Assembly (NCBI GenBank): GCA_954871525.1
Contig: OX940864.1
Coordinates: forward strand, 26,964,001-27,028,000
DNA from: Parietaria judaica
Taxonomy: Eukaryota; Streptophyta; Magnoliopsida; Rosales; Urticaceae
DNA length: 64,000 nucleotides
Reading direction: 5' to 3'
Shown here: piece by piece, positions 11,431-23,146 of the stretch
Layout of the letters: each line of letters starts with the position of its first letter
How positions within the stretch are numbered: position 1 is the stretch's first letter
Made by a program: the position numbers and the translations under genes
The notes under the pieces: model-generated
Database searches by the model: none
What the model saw: only the letters and a program-made list of their open reading frames with translations
What the model was told of the DNA's origin: nothing

Positions 11431-11661
11431 GAAAAGCTACATAGAGAGAAGACGCCGGAGGAACCATCGACTCCCCAGAAATAGAGGCGGAAAAGCTACA
11501 TAGAGAGAAGGCGCCGGAAGAATCCCCGACTCTCCAGAGATAGAGGCGGAGAGGCTACATAGAGAGAAGGCGCCGGAAGAATCCCCGATTCCCAGAGATA
11601 GAGGCGGCGAAGCTAGCTAAAGAGAAGACGCCGGAGGAATCCTCGGCTCTCCAAGGATAGG
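11431..11661. repeat. Four tandem copies of a 59-bp unit
   Basis: Units begin at 11431, 11490, 11549 and 11607. Each carries AGCTACATAGAGAGAAG, GCCGGA(A/G)GAA and CAGA(G/A)ATAGAGGCGG. The array lies just downstream of the TATA-like site of the decayed LTR, so it would form part of the transcript leader. Confidence 0.88.
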
Positions 11662-12103
11662 AAGATCGAGGTCCGAGCATCGACCGACCCCCGTCTCCAG
11701 TGTTAGCTCCCGACTTGCCAAGGAAAACCCAGGAACGTATCTCCCAACGCTCACTTTGAACTACATGCTGACCTGATCCTAGTAAAATGGGTACGTAGGC
11801 AGCCTCGCTATAAGTGACGAGGTGCGGCATCATATACCATCATCCCCTGACTCCTCGAGAGACCAAGCCCCAAGCACAAGAAAAGTCAACAAATGGCGAT
11901 GAACCCGACCCATTATCAAGACATGGCCCCCTACCATATTTATATAGATATATTTTTAAAATTGAAGCTAACAAAAAAATTTGTAAAGGGATGGGAACTT
12001 TTGGAAGACTCGTTTATCTGGGATTGGTCATTGGACCAAAAAATGCTAACAATTTGGATTATGTCCCGACTTTACCCCTACAAATTAATATACGATACTA
12101 AAA

Positions 12104-12563
12104 CGGTTAATGACGGTGAAAATACCCAAAGTTCGGTCAAAGAACCCCTTGTGTACCCAAAATTTAAAAGTGGTGGCAAAAATATCCAAAGTCGCATTTG
12201 GGGAATTGACCACTCCATTCTCGTAACCTTGTTAACTTACCCGTTAACTCTGGCTACATGGACAAATCTATTTTGTTAAGTGTAGTCATTAGGTTTAATT
12301 AGTTGTATTAAATAGTATCAATTAGGGGTTTAATTCGTTATTTTGTCGTAAACGAGGCTGATGTGGACTCGTCCACGTGGCAAAAATTGTTATGTCAGCA
12401 ACCCACGTCGTGGCCAGAGTTAACGGGTAAGTTAACGGCGTTACAAGAATGGAGTGGTCAACTCCCCAAATGTAACTTTGGGTATTTATGCCATTATTTT
12501 TAAACTTTAAGTACACGAGGGGTTCTTTGACCAAACTTCGAGTATTTTTGCCGTCATTAACCC
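12104..12563. mobile_element. Complete MULE-type MITE, 460 bp
   Basis: Exact 9-bp target duplication ATACTAAAA at 12095-12103 and 12564-12572. The two halves form one long inverted repeat, each arm about 150 bp or more, starting GGTTAATGACGG. The arm contains AAATACCCAAAG, GGTCAAAGAACCCC and GACCACTCCATTC. Nine-base duplications and long terminal inverted repeats are Mutator-superfamily features. No coding sequence is present. Related pieces occur at 5548-5827, 38487-38540 and 45917-46006. Confidence 0.88.
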
Positions 12564-12572
12564 ATACTAAAA

Positions 12573-13933
12573 GAGGTAAACATAGGGCATTTTAGATGTC
12601 CCATAAAAAAAGGTAAACATATAAGAAAAAGTGAGACGTAGAAATCATACAAAGTGATAACTTTAGCTATACGAGTTCGAGGATAGGACACAATATAATG
12701 GTAGCGTTCTTTTAAACTTTTTTATTTTCAGTTTGTGTTCATATTTTAAATATTTTTTTAAATAATTTTTACTAATATATATTAAAAATGTGTTTGGTTA
12801 GATTTTATGTCTTATTCTTAAAAATAGTGAGAGAAAGAAAAATAGTCCAACAAGTGTAAGTAAGATGAGAGAAAAATCGTAAGACATAAAAAAGAAGAAG
12901 TTAGTCTCACTTTAGAGAGAGAAAAATTGAAAACGGGTTTTTTGTTTTTGTTTTCTTATAAAAAATTAAAATGAAAAATAATTATAAAATATTGTATTAA
13001 AATAACTAAAGAAACACATTTTATGTTTTATTTTTAACTTAAAAAAACAAAAATATTTATGAAAACGTAAACGAACGCTACAAACTAGGGGTGAATCAGG
13101 AACCGGGAAATTAGTTGTTTTTGGTACCTATCCCGAAATTTCAAGATTTTTATTTTTGGTGCCGGTTCCTGGTTCCAGTTGTAAATTTCACTTTTCTTGG
13201 CAAACCGAGACCGTGAAAAAGTAAGAAAAGATTCGTGAAAAAATTTACAAAAAAATTCGGTACTAAAACCGGGACAAAATCCGAAACAAAATACAAAATA
13301 CCATGTTTAATAAATAAAAACATCCAAAATTATAAAACCATGTCATTTCTTTTCCTTTGATTTTGCTTTGTCCTTCTTTTTCTTGTTCACGTTTTCGTTA
13401 CCACCGGTAAGAGCGGAGGGAGTGGTGGGACGTGGGAGTGGAGGTTGAAACAAGAGATAAAGAGCTTGAGGAGGAAGGAACTTGAATGAAATAAATATAA
13501 ATCCTATTTTTCTAAGGGAAAAACGACATATAATACAAAAACGACATAAAAAATAACAGAATAAAACGACATGTAGTTTAAAACCGGAAACAGTACTAAA
13601 AATCGAGAAAAAGAAATTTAGTCTCGGTTCCGATTCCGAAATCCAGGAACTGAGAAGTGTCTGTTCCCGATTTTAAATAAATTTTCTCGAATTTTTTTAA
13701 AAACCGGTTCGGGACCAGTACTGGAACCGGGACGTAACCGGGAAATGGTTACAAAATTTTAACCGCATCTAGAAACCGATTAGTACAAATATTTATTTAA
13801 TTAATTTTAATAATCTCTTTATGATTTCGTCACTAACTGATTAGTACAAAATTACAGCAATCACACACACACACAAATTGACTTGCAGATAAGGCCAATT
13901 CTTCACTTGCTCTCCATAGCTTCTTCTCTCGTC
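12573..13933. other. Intergenic DNA upstream of the polyprenyl synthase
   Basis: No gene seen. From 13088 to about 13760 there is a stretch rich in AACCGG(G/A)A and GGTTCC words. It starts TAGGGGTGAATC, like the left end of a hAT element; a right end was not found. A short CA repeat lies at 13863-13874. Confidence 0.4.
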
Positions 13934-13939
13934 TATAAA
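13934..13939 (+). promoter_or_regulatory. Possible TATA box of the polyprenyl synthase
   Basis: TATAAA at 13934 is followed by CT-rich leader DNA (13973-13988 and 14094-14130). It would give a 5' UTR of about 280 bases with three upstream start codons. A closer start site cannot be excluded. Confidence 0.4.
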
Positions 13940-14246
13940 CCGAACACATTCTCTTCTCACAGTCACTCACTTCTCTCTCTCTCTCTCCCAAATGATAAGA
14001 AGCCAAGAAAGTCGAAACTAATATGTGGTCTCCTTGGATCCACTCGATTCTTGTGTTCTCTGTTAAAGCAGAAGCTTCTGACCCAACGACCTTTTCTTCT
14101 TCTGCTTCTTCTTCTTCTTCTTCTCCTCATATCTAACTTGCCCAGATGTCCGTTTGCGCCCATTTTCTCTCCATTGCTCGGCCCTCCACAGATTGAGCAG
14201 AGCTCGCAATTGGGTCTTCGATTTTTTCATCTAAAACCTTCTGAGA

Positions 14247-16920
14247 ATGATGTCAGTCACTTGCCACAAGCTCGATTTGGTGGCTTGTGGGTGTTCTTCG
14301 AGCGCCTCGTTCGACAGGTCTTCGGCGAGAAAATGCCACGCCAAGGCAAGCTCTAACTGCGGCTATGGCGTTCGGAGATTGGTCGCGAGTCGCTGCCGTG
14401 TCTCGTCCATGAAGACAGCGGAGACTACACTTAACGGTATGCTCTAACAAAGTGTTGTATCATTGTGTTTTAGCATGATTCAACTTTGACTAGAGTTGAC
14501 CAATTTCAGGTGATCCACGAGCACAAGTGTTGGATTTGAAGCAGCCAAGAGGGCCTATTTCGTTGACTAATGTATTCGAAGTGGTCGCTGATGATCTCCT
14601 CACTTTGAACCGGAACCTTAAATCGGTGAGTGTTCATGGATAATTGATGGAAGTTGTGTAGCAAGAAATGATGAATGGTCTTTCAACTTTAGTGTTTGTG
14701 AGGTGGTTTACCGCTTTTTTGGAGCCTTGAATAAATGAAAATTATGGGTTACTTACTTCTTTGCTAATTAGTTTGAAGGTGAGCCCATTAAGCTCAAACG
14801 AGCACAAGTAAAAAACAATGAAATCTGGTCCAACGTGAGTGAGCTAAAAAATGAACCATCTTGAGAGAGCATGTTAAGAATCCCTCATGGAATCGATAAA
14901 TTAGTTAACAAGGTTTATAAGGTATGACTTACTCCCGTGATTCTTAGAAAACCTTTGCCAATAGAAAAAACGAGGTCTTATACATGGTCTTCGCTATAAC
15001 GGAATCTCACGGTACTTAATATTGGATAGTGATTATGATAGATATAGCGTAGACCATGTATAAGAGCTCTTTTTTTTTTTTTTTCTTCTTTCTATTGGCG
15101 AAGGTTTTGTAAGAATTTTGGTATAGACAAGAAGTTCTATTGATTTTGAGGGAGCAAAAAGTCATTTGTTTCCTTTACTCTTTGCCCATTATATTTATTA
15201 TTTTAAGTTATAGCTATTGTACTTAAATGAAGAGCTTCGATTTGCAGTTGTTAAACGTAAATTCTTAGAATTTCGTTCGTTTTTTATTGTTCGTTCTTTG
15301 TTAATGCCTCTTTCTTTGTTGATTGATCGTAAATTCAAAGGTTTGTTCATTGGAAATGATTTTGTAGGTTGTTGGAGCAGAAAACCCTGTTCTGATGTCT
15401 GCTGCGGAGCAAATATTTGGTGCCGGTGGGAAGAGGATGAGGCCTGCTTTGGTGTTTCTGGTCTCAAGAGCAACTGCAGAACTAGTTGGGCTCAAGTGAG
15501 CATTTTCAACTTATCTTCTTAAGTGACCGTTTCCGTGTTATTGCTGTTTTTAATTCCCACACAAACTGGCTGTTTTAGGGAACTTACGATGGAACATCGG
15601 CGTTTGGCTGAGATTATTGAGATGATCCACACAGCGAGTTTAATTCATGATGATGTTTTGGATGACAGTGATATGCGAAGAGGTATGTTTTTTGTATCTT
15701 TACAGAACTTTTATAATAATTGACCCAATTTCACCGCGATTTGACTTATAACCATTGGATGCTTGTGAAGCTAATCACAATCTTGTGCTAGCTTTTTTAG
15801 CAATGTGCGAAGACATAAAACCCAGGTTTAAAATGTCTTCTAGTTCTGTAAAACTTTGTTATTGTAAACTAATACTCAAACAGCCAGCTGAGTTGCGATA
15901 TCCGAAATATTTATCAAATATCTTTTCAGGAAAAGTAGGGGTTTTATGTTGGATAATATTACGAGTTTAATTTTGTAATTTAAGTTGACTAACCACATGT
16001 TAGTTTTATGCTCGACACTAGTTGTCAAGTCCCAAATGATGAAGATTAGTGATGCTGTTTATGAACAGCCGGGAATCTTTGATTTCGCCATTCGGTTCGG
16101 AATTTTGTTATAAAGGGCTATTCTAAATCAAGATGATATTCATCGGATTATAGGGAAGGAAACTGTTCACCAAATGTACGGAACACGAGTGGCAGTGCTA
16201 GCCGGAGATTTCATGTTCGCTCAGTCATCGTGGTACCTTGCGAATCTCGAAAATCTCGAAGTCATCAAGCTCATCAGCCAGGTAAGCTCCTCACAAATAT
16301 TAAATTCCGAAAACCCATTTCCAGTTTCATATTTTAAAATCGCTCATGGAATTCTTTTAGTGCCATGGCAGGTGATCAAAGATTTCGCAAGCGGCGAAAT
16401 AAAGCAAGCCTCGAGTCTCTTCGACTGCGACGTCGAGCTCGACGAGTACTTGATCAAGAGCTACTACAAAACAGCCTCCTTAATTGCCGCCAGCACAAAA
16501 GGGGCAGCAATTTTCAGCAGCGTCGATAATTTTCTGAGCGAGAAAATGTACGAGTATGGAAGAAATTTAGGCCTTTCGTTCCAAGTGGTCGACGACATTT
16601 TGGACTTCACGCAGTCAGCGGAGCAGCTCGGGAAACCCGCCGGGAGCGATCTGGCCAAAGGGAACCTCACCGCTCCGGTGATCTTCGCTTTAGAGAGAGA
16701 GCCGAAGCTGAGGGACATCATTGAGTCGGAATTCTCTGAAACAGGCTCTCTCGACGAGGCCATTGGTTTGGTCAAGAGCTGCGGAGGAATCGAGAAGGCG
16801 CAAGAGCTAGCCAGAGAGAAAGCTGAGATCGCTATTCAGAATCTGCATTGTCTTCCTCAGAGCACCTTTCGGAAGGCTCTAGAGGACATGGTGATGTTCA
16901 ACCTTGAACGGATCGACTGA
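14247..16920 (+). CDS. SPS: Solanesyl (long-chain polyprenyl) diphosphate synthase
   Basis: Six exons: 14247-14436, 14510-14625, 15368-15495, 15579-15682, 16154-16281 and 16372-16920, giving 404 residues, the length usual for plant solanesyl diphosphate synthases. The enzyme adds isopentenyl diphosphate units to an allylic primer, making the side chain of plastoquinone or ubiquinone. Visible landmarks are [12 protein letters not shown], the first Asp-rich motif [15 protein letters not shown] (DDxxD), [33 protein letters not shown] and the second Asp-rich motif VVDDILDF, followed by [16 protein letters not shown]. The N-terminus ([19 protein letters not shown]) is basic and Ser/Cys-rich with few acids, as in organelle transit peptides. 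Similarity to Arabidopsis SPS1/SPS2 suggests plastid targeting, which I infer. A second ATG follows immediately at 14250. Intron 5 is 90 bp, a multiple of three, and has no stop. A possible AATAAA signal lies at 17088. Confidence 0.95.
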
Positions 16921-17087
16921 GAAAGAAAAAATGATATAGTTTGGATTATAAGGTTTGATGATTTTTTCGGCCTCGAAGTAGAAGGCGAAGAAAAGATGTT
17001 CATGTGCCAAGAGGGAGTATTTTCCGACGCATTGGCGAGCGGTTCTGGGGAACGGCGAGTCGTTTGTGACGGGTTGTACATTCATAG

Positions 17088-17093
17088 AATAAA
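17088..17093 (+). terminator. Possible polyadenylation signal of SPS
   Basis: AATAAA 168 bases after the stop codon, in a run of AT-rich sequence. Plausible by distance; plant signals are loose, so this is tentative. Confidence 0.35.
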
Positions 17094-18509
17094 TATAGCG
17101 CTCTATATTGTTTACTCAAAAGTTACATTCTTCTTTGATAATGCATAATTGATACATAAAGGCGAAGAGGTGAAGGTGATGTTGTAAAATGTAAACCTCT
17201 TGTAGGAGAAATCTCCAAGGCCATCATTGATTTTTTTGCCTTTTTAATGTCTATTTACTCATCCATGATATAGTTTCACGAGGAAGTTGAAATCAATATA
17301 CAATAAATGGAAATGGTACAAAACAATTACAATTAATAATAGGAGTGTTGTTTTCAGTGCTTATGTTTTTCAAGTCTTGCATTTTTTAGCATAGCATACT
17401 TGGTTAAGGAGTGATTTATATCACAGAGAATGAAGTTTGCTAAGAGGAAAAGGAAAAAACACGAATCTTCGTCAACAGATATAATATTAGAGAAAATTCA
17501 TAAATTTATCCAAAAGAAGAGAAAAAAAAACTCCAAATGAGTCGAGTTGTAATTTTCTCTAGCTAGCTTTTAGCGTCGAAGGGGCATTTTTCGCGGTTTG
17601 AAAGATAAGTTTATTTAGTCAAAAACTTAAATTCAAGGAGGAAACTACTCGCCGAGGAGATATTTCATGTAGCTTGAAAAAAATAATATGCTGATAAGAC
17701 ATTCTAGAGATATTACAATTATATTTGTACGAGTGGTTATTTATTATATATATATTTTCTATCTTTTTACATTGAAATTTAATTTGATAATTTCGATAAA
17801 AGTCTCAAAATTACTATGCGCATGAGTACCAAAAATCTCCAAACTCGCCTCCACATAATTTTCCTTTCAATATCACAATTACTTCTTTTTGATTCTTTTC
17901 TCATGATATGATGATAAATTTGACTATAAAAAAAAATAAAAAAAATTAAACGAGCATTAATTTGATTAATTATCATATATCCCCGTTTACATAACAATGG
18001 ATTGAGCGTACTTTAAAACTGGATGGTAATTAAGAAATATTTAAGAAAAAATAAATTATAGACTTTGAGAACTTTGACCATAAAAATAGAATAAATTCAG
18101 TAAAAGATCAAAATTTTGACCAACTGAAGCCCCAAAGTCTAAAGTAAAAATAACGGCATAAATATTCGAAGTTAATAAATATTAGATGACAAATTATTTT
18201 GACGCAAGTTGGTCGATTTTTTAAATAGTGCGATTAAATCATACATAAGATACAGTTATATAAGCTCATCGAGTTATTTAGCATCTTCTCTTATTTGAAT
18301 TAAATAAAAAATAAAAAATGTGTCGCATCAAATTTATTGACTTTGAGTACCTTGTCATCTTTTTTTTTTTTTTTTAATTTTGGATCTCTTTGTTTCGATG
18401 GGTCAAAAATTGAGAGTTTTGCCTTAATTATCTAAAAAACATAGAGTTATGCCACTATTAATCAAAATATTAGAGACTTACGCCGCAGTATTAACTTATT
18501 TTATCCACT
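17094..18509. other. AT-rich intergenic DNA
   Basis: No protein-like frame. Poly-T near 18359-18376. Words such as TTATGCCACTATTAAT and TTACGCCGCAGTATTAAC (18440-18495) resemble the termini of the small elements at 160-290 and 47317, so one or more decayed MITEs are likely. Confidence 0.4.
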
Positions 18510-18885
18510 TCAGGGTTAATCGCAAGAATGACTTTATTTGAGATTTGGTAGAGGTTTATACCCTCGGTATTGTTCACTTCATTAATTCATACCCTTTATT
18601 AAACGACGTGGGGCCCTTTACAGTTCGTTAGACTCGATTTTATCTCTCCTCTTATTTTATTATTTTCTTCTCTCTCCTCTTTTTTAATATTATTTCTTTC
18701 CCGCCATGTTTCTCTCTCCTCTCTTATTTGTCTTCTTCTTCGACTCCCCAACTGCCGAGAAACCCTAAGCTCCCATTGTTTCTTCGCCGATTCACCGTAT
18801 TCCTTCTCTTCATCTTCTGCGTTACCCAACCAACGATTAGCGAATCTTTAAGTTTGATTATATATCAAGAATTGACTCATTCGAA

Positions 18886-19475
18886 GGTTAGCCCAGTTTA
18901 ATAAAGTAATCTTAGTACTGTTTTCAAATTCTGGATAACATATAGCGGTATGAATATCTTACGTAACGGTACCGAAACCTGTATGCCGAATTTAGTTCGT
19001 ACTCTATGAATCCTTAAATATAAACTATAAACTAAGGTTAGCCAGTGTAATCAAGTAATTTTATTGTTGTTTTTAATTTCTGGATAAAATATAGCGCTAT
19101 AAATATATTATGTAGCGGTACCGATATATGTAGGCCAAATTTAGGTCGTACTCTATGAATCCTTGAAAATAAACTATAAACTAAGGTTAGCCGATGTAAT
19201 CAAGTAAATTTTATTGTTGTTTTCAATTTCTGGATAAAAATATAGCGGTATGAATGTATTATGTTGCGGTACCGAGATCTGTATGCCTAATTTAGGTCAT
19301 ACTCTATGAATCCTTAAGTATAAACTATAAACTAAGGTTAGCCGGTGTAATCAATAAATTTTATTGTTGTTTTCAATTTATGGATAAAAATTTAGCGGTA
19401 TGAATATATTATGTAGCGGTACCGAGATCTGTATCCCGAATTTAGGTCGTACTCTATGAATCCTTAAGTATAAAT
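18886..19475. repeat. Four tandem copies of a ~150-bp unit
   Basis: Units begin GGTTAGCC at 18886, 19036, 19185 and 19336. Each contains GGATAA(A/C)ATATAGCGGTA-type sequence, a TAGCGGTACCGA(G/A) block and TCGTACTCTATGAATCC. The array ends about 100 bases before the transposase start, so it could belong to the element's promoter or subterminal region. Confidence 0.88.
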
Positions 19476-19574
19476 TAAGTTGCAAACTTACCGCTACATT
19501 ATGTTATGATATAGTTGTATCCTATAAACCTACAGCGGTTTAATTTAAGATTAAAGTATTTTTCTATTTGCAGG

Positions 19575-21784
19575 ATGGATTATTACCATTTGATTGTTAG
19601 TGTTGGCGGAAAATAGATTTTCAATAGAGATTGTTACAAGTGGTTATGGGAGGAAAAAATGATACTGCAAATGTTGTTACCATTTCAAAGTCTGCTTTGA
19701 ACAACATTTTTTATTTGAATGAGTTTTTATATAACAAGTTTGATATTGTCCGACAATTTGATTTGAAGGTAACTTATTACCCAGTTGATCACAGTACTCA
19801 GCCAATAGCCACTGCTGATGAACCTGACTTCGAATCATATATTCGGACACCAGATAAACCGTCAAGGTTGAAACAGTTGTACGTCGAGCTAGTGAAAAAG
19901 GTATCTCCAGAAGTAGGTACCGAACAAGCAACATTTGTGCAAGAAGAGTACCGGGTGCGGCATGTCGACGTACCAGATGCTGTTTCTTCCCCGGATGCAG
20001 AAGGTGTGATACTGTCGACATTGATAGGGTATTCTAATAACTTTGCGGGATCCTCTACTTTTCCTATCGGTTTCGAGTCGGGGGAAGAAGAACCAATGCA
20101 TAGTTTTCCCGATGGTATGGATCTTATAATTGGTCAGGAGTTTGCATCAAATGCTGAGTTGAGAAATGTTGTGTCCGAGGGTGCTGCAGGACGCTTCGGA
20201 GTGAAGTCGATAAAGTCGGACAAGAAATTATCAGAGTCAAATGCCTCGATGAGACATGCGGTTGGAGTTTACGTACAGCGCTTAGGGCAGATGGGAAGTT
20301 TACAATACGGACATATCACAGCATCCACACTTGTTCCGTAGACGCACGACAAGGTTTACGCCAGGCAACTTCGTCGTTCGTTTGGGATGAGATCATAAGC
20401 AGATACAACGACCAAAATATGGAAATACCAGACCCGAAGGAGATCCGGTACAAGATTAAAGGTATGAGTGGCAAGAGACTTGCCGAACACAAGATTAAAG
20501 GTACCCCTGGTCAGAATTTCGCGTTGTTACCGGCGTTTTTTTATGGTTGAAAATCAAAACCCGGGTTCCTTGACCTCAATTAAATATAACCTAGAAGGGA
20601 TTTTGAGTATTATTTCGTGGCATTATACGCTTCTATTCAAGGCTTCAAAAGTATGAGGAAGGTTATTTCGATCGCCGCACATCGCATGAGTGACGTGTAC
20701 CAAAGTACCTTACTCGTGGCAAGCGCTACTGATGGCAATCACATTGTTTTTCCACTCGCTTTTGGTATTTTATTTTCGGAGCGGATCGAATCATGGGAAC
20801 AGTTTTTAGAAGATCTAAAAGCAGAATTTCCGAACAACAAGTGAGTTGGTCATCGTAACGGATAATTGCGTGTAGAAAGGTGTATCGTTTGGCAACCCAT
20901 GGATTCTGTCCTTATCTCATCCAACTACACTTGCAAGGCAAGTTTAAAGCGGAGAGATTAGTCAATAAGTTTTGGGAACATGCGACAGTATATACCAGGG
21001 CTGAATTCGATAGAAAATGGGGCGAGTTCCAACAAAACTATCCTTTAGCTACGAATTATCTTTATGAAAATATTGATGAAAATGGGGCGAGTTCCAACAA
21101 AACTATCCTTTAGCTGCGTACTACTAGGAGAAAAGGTATGACATAATAACTTCAAACGGTGATAAACATATGCATGATTTTATGGAGATAGCTGGAGAAT
21201 ATCCTATTCTTACCCTGTTATATGAGTGTTTAAAGATGGTAGCTGCAAGGATAAAAAAATATCATGAACATAGTACAGAATGTGCTAACCAATCGTCCTT
21301 TTAAGTCACTCCGAACACTGAGCATAAGCTTCGAGAAAACATGAAAGCGTCTGAGACAATGAAGGCCACTAAAGGTTTCGAACAATCGTGGGAAGTGAAG
21401 AGTAGTGGAGAGTTTAAGGTGGTAGATCTTGTAGGCAAGATGTGCTCGTGCAACAAATTTAACTCCGATGGGTACCCATGTGCACATGCCATCAACGCAA
21501 TCACCAGTTCAGGGAAAAACATTCACGATTTCTGTCATGCTTTCTACAGTTTCAACCACTGGTGGCTTTCGTATTCTTCGCCCGTAAATCTTATCACGCT
21601 TAATGACGATTGGAAGATACCTACTTCTGTTACTACTAATTTTTCGAAGATTGAACCGCCCAGGAGCAAAAAAAAAAGGAGGAGGAAACAAGAGGAAAAG
21701 ACTACCAAGGAGAGTGACATAAACATGAGGAAACTAAGCAGTAGAAGTATGAGCTACATAGGTAATTTATTATTTATAAGCTGA
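19575..21784 (+). pseudogene. MuDR-like MULE transposase, broken
   Basis: Read across frames in order: an N-terminal region with KVTYYPVD, then the MuDR DNA-binding block GQEFASNAELRNVV. After a frameshift near 20225 comes the zinc-finger part KCLDETCGW ... IHTCSVDARQGL (C-C-H-C). The transposase core follows with SATDGNHIVFPLAFGIL, VIVTDN, a HGFCPY histidine block and KFWEHATVYTRAEFD. The C-terminal SWIM zinc finger is CSCNKFNSDGYPCAHAI, followed by a Lys/Arg-rich tail. Damage includes stops after FFYG (20548-20550) and in the core (20874-20876). There is also a 38-bp direct duplication (21013-21050 and 21078-21115), and the usual IDGTH motif carrying the first catalytic Asp reads ISIAAHRM. 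An ATG at 19575 (MDYYHLIVSVGGK) is the likely original start. Confidence 0.85.
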
Positions 21785-21887
21785 AGGACATGTACGTTTA
21801 AAATAATGCATTTCAACAATGCTGCACACTGCATAACTTCCCGCTAGACAAATTAGGACATAATATTTCTTATATAATAAGATTGAT

Positions 21888-22178
21888 ATAGATATATTCC
21901 GCTTTCAAAGTTAGACATAGCGGTACTTACCGCTTACATAAAACTTCTAGAGGTCTGTACCAAGACGACATAAACTTGCTTTTATAAGATTGAAATATAT
22001 ATATTCTGCTTTCAAAGTTGTACTTACCGTTTACGTAAAACGTCTAGCGGTATGTATCAAGACAATGTAAACTTGCTTTTGTAAGATTGATATGTATATA
22101 TATATATATTCCGCTTTCAAAGTTAGATATAGCGGTACTTACAGCTTACGTAAAACGTCTAGCGGTATGTACTATAAT
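21888..22178. repeat. Three tandem copies of a ~97-bp unit
   Basis: Units begin TAAGATTGA at 21888, 21985 and 22082. Each has TTC(C/T)GCTTTCAAAGTT, GTACTTAC and a CGTCTAGCGGTATGTA block. This lies directly after the transposase stop, possibly in its 3' UTR. Confidence 0.85.
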
Positions 22179-23146
22179 AAATTTAGATTGATATTAAGAA
22201 TTGAGATTACCAAAAATATATATGTATAATGGATCTGAGTTAAAATTTCACTTTAATACGAAAGCAGTAGCATAAGATTAATATTAAATAACGCAGTCAC
22301 TGACATTAATACTGCCGCTTTCAATACATGACAATAAAATAATGAATACTTCGGTTACAATACAAAACAACAAAATAATTAATAATGTCTTCATCCGAGA
22401 TGTCAATACTCAACTTCACCGTAAATTACCGGAGCCATCGTGCTGCCCAAAAATACGCTACAATCTACCGTCCTGCTCGACCTTTAATAATAGCATATAC
22501 CGCTGCAGACAAAACAAAGTAATTTCGAATCGTTCAACATATCTCGCAATAAAGAGAAGCACGGGGAGAAAGAAAAGTTAAATACGCCAAAAAACTTTTG
22601 TCGTATGTAATTTTAATTTCATTACCCCGATATTCCTCGTTATTGAGAGTTAAGGGGACATATTCATAAATTATTATTTTCTTATTTAATTGCTATAATA
22701 AATGCTAATACTAAGGTCGAGCTGAATAGTAAAGGGCAGCATATTTTTGGACGACAGAATGGCTCGAGGTGTTTAGGATTGAGTGTGAGATATACAAAAC
22801 AAATAGTGACAATACTATTACATCCTCTGCATGAATAAAAAAATCAAAGAAATGATGTTAAGGTCACGAAATAAATAATGTACATAAGTAAAGCTTTGTC
22901 GCTGTATACAATATAAGTAAGTACCGCTATTCAAATTTGATGAAATCGGCGACGGTGACGGGTTGAGCCACTCGAGCATCTACGAAGATTAAGCAGAAGC
23001 ATGGCAACCTGGTGCCCAGAGACAAATCAGATCTGTAAGTTTCCCGACAAACAATTTTTACGACTCTGATTGTGGTCCATTGAATCATCAATTTTGGGGC
23101 GTTCAAATTTTTATACTATCTTGAGGGGTATTTTCGTATTAACGGT
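22179..23146. other. MULE interior without recognisable gene
   Basis: AT-rich, with a few CCGCT motifs. A short open frame at 22342-22581 has no recognisable domain. Nothing else is supported. Confidence 0.4.

Larger units (their letters stand above)
11034..11830 (+). mobile_element. Decayed LTR, probably Ty3/Gypsy type
   Basis: The segment has a TATA-like TATAAATTGG at 11272-11281, a repeat-rich leader and then GGGTACGTAGGCAGCC near 11789. That last word is typical of the LTR end region of Del/Tekay-like chromoviruses. Two internal repeat blocks (11113-11202 and 11431-11661) are listed separately. No polymerase genes accompany it. The assignment is by word similarity only. Confidence 0.45.

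Noticed and set aside
13088..13760. Complete hAT element starting TAGGGGTGAATC
   Set aside because: No matching right terminus and no 8-bp duplication could be found.
13883..14356. 157-residue plus-strand frame ahead of the polyprenyl synthase
   Set aside because: Low-complexity Leu/Ser runs from CT-rich leader DNA; it overlaps the true first exon in another frame.
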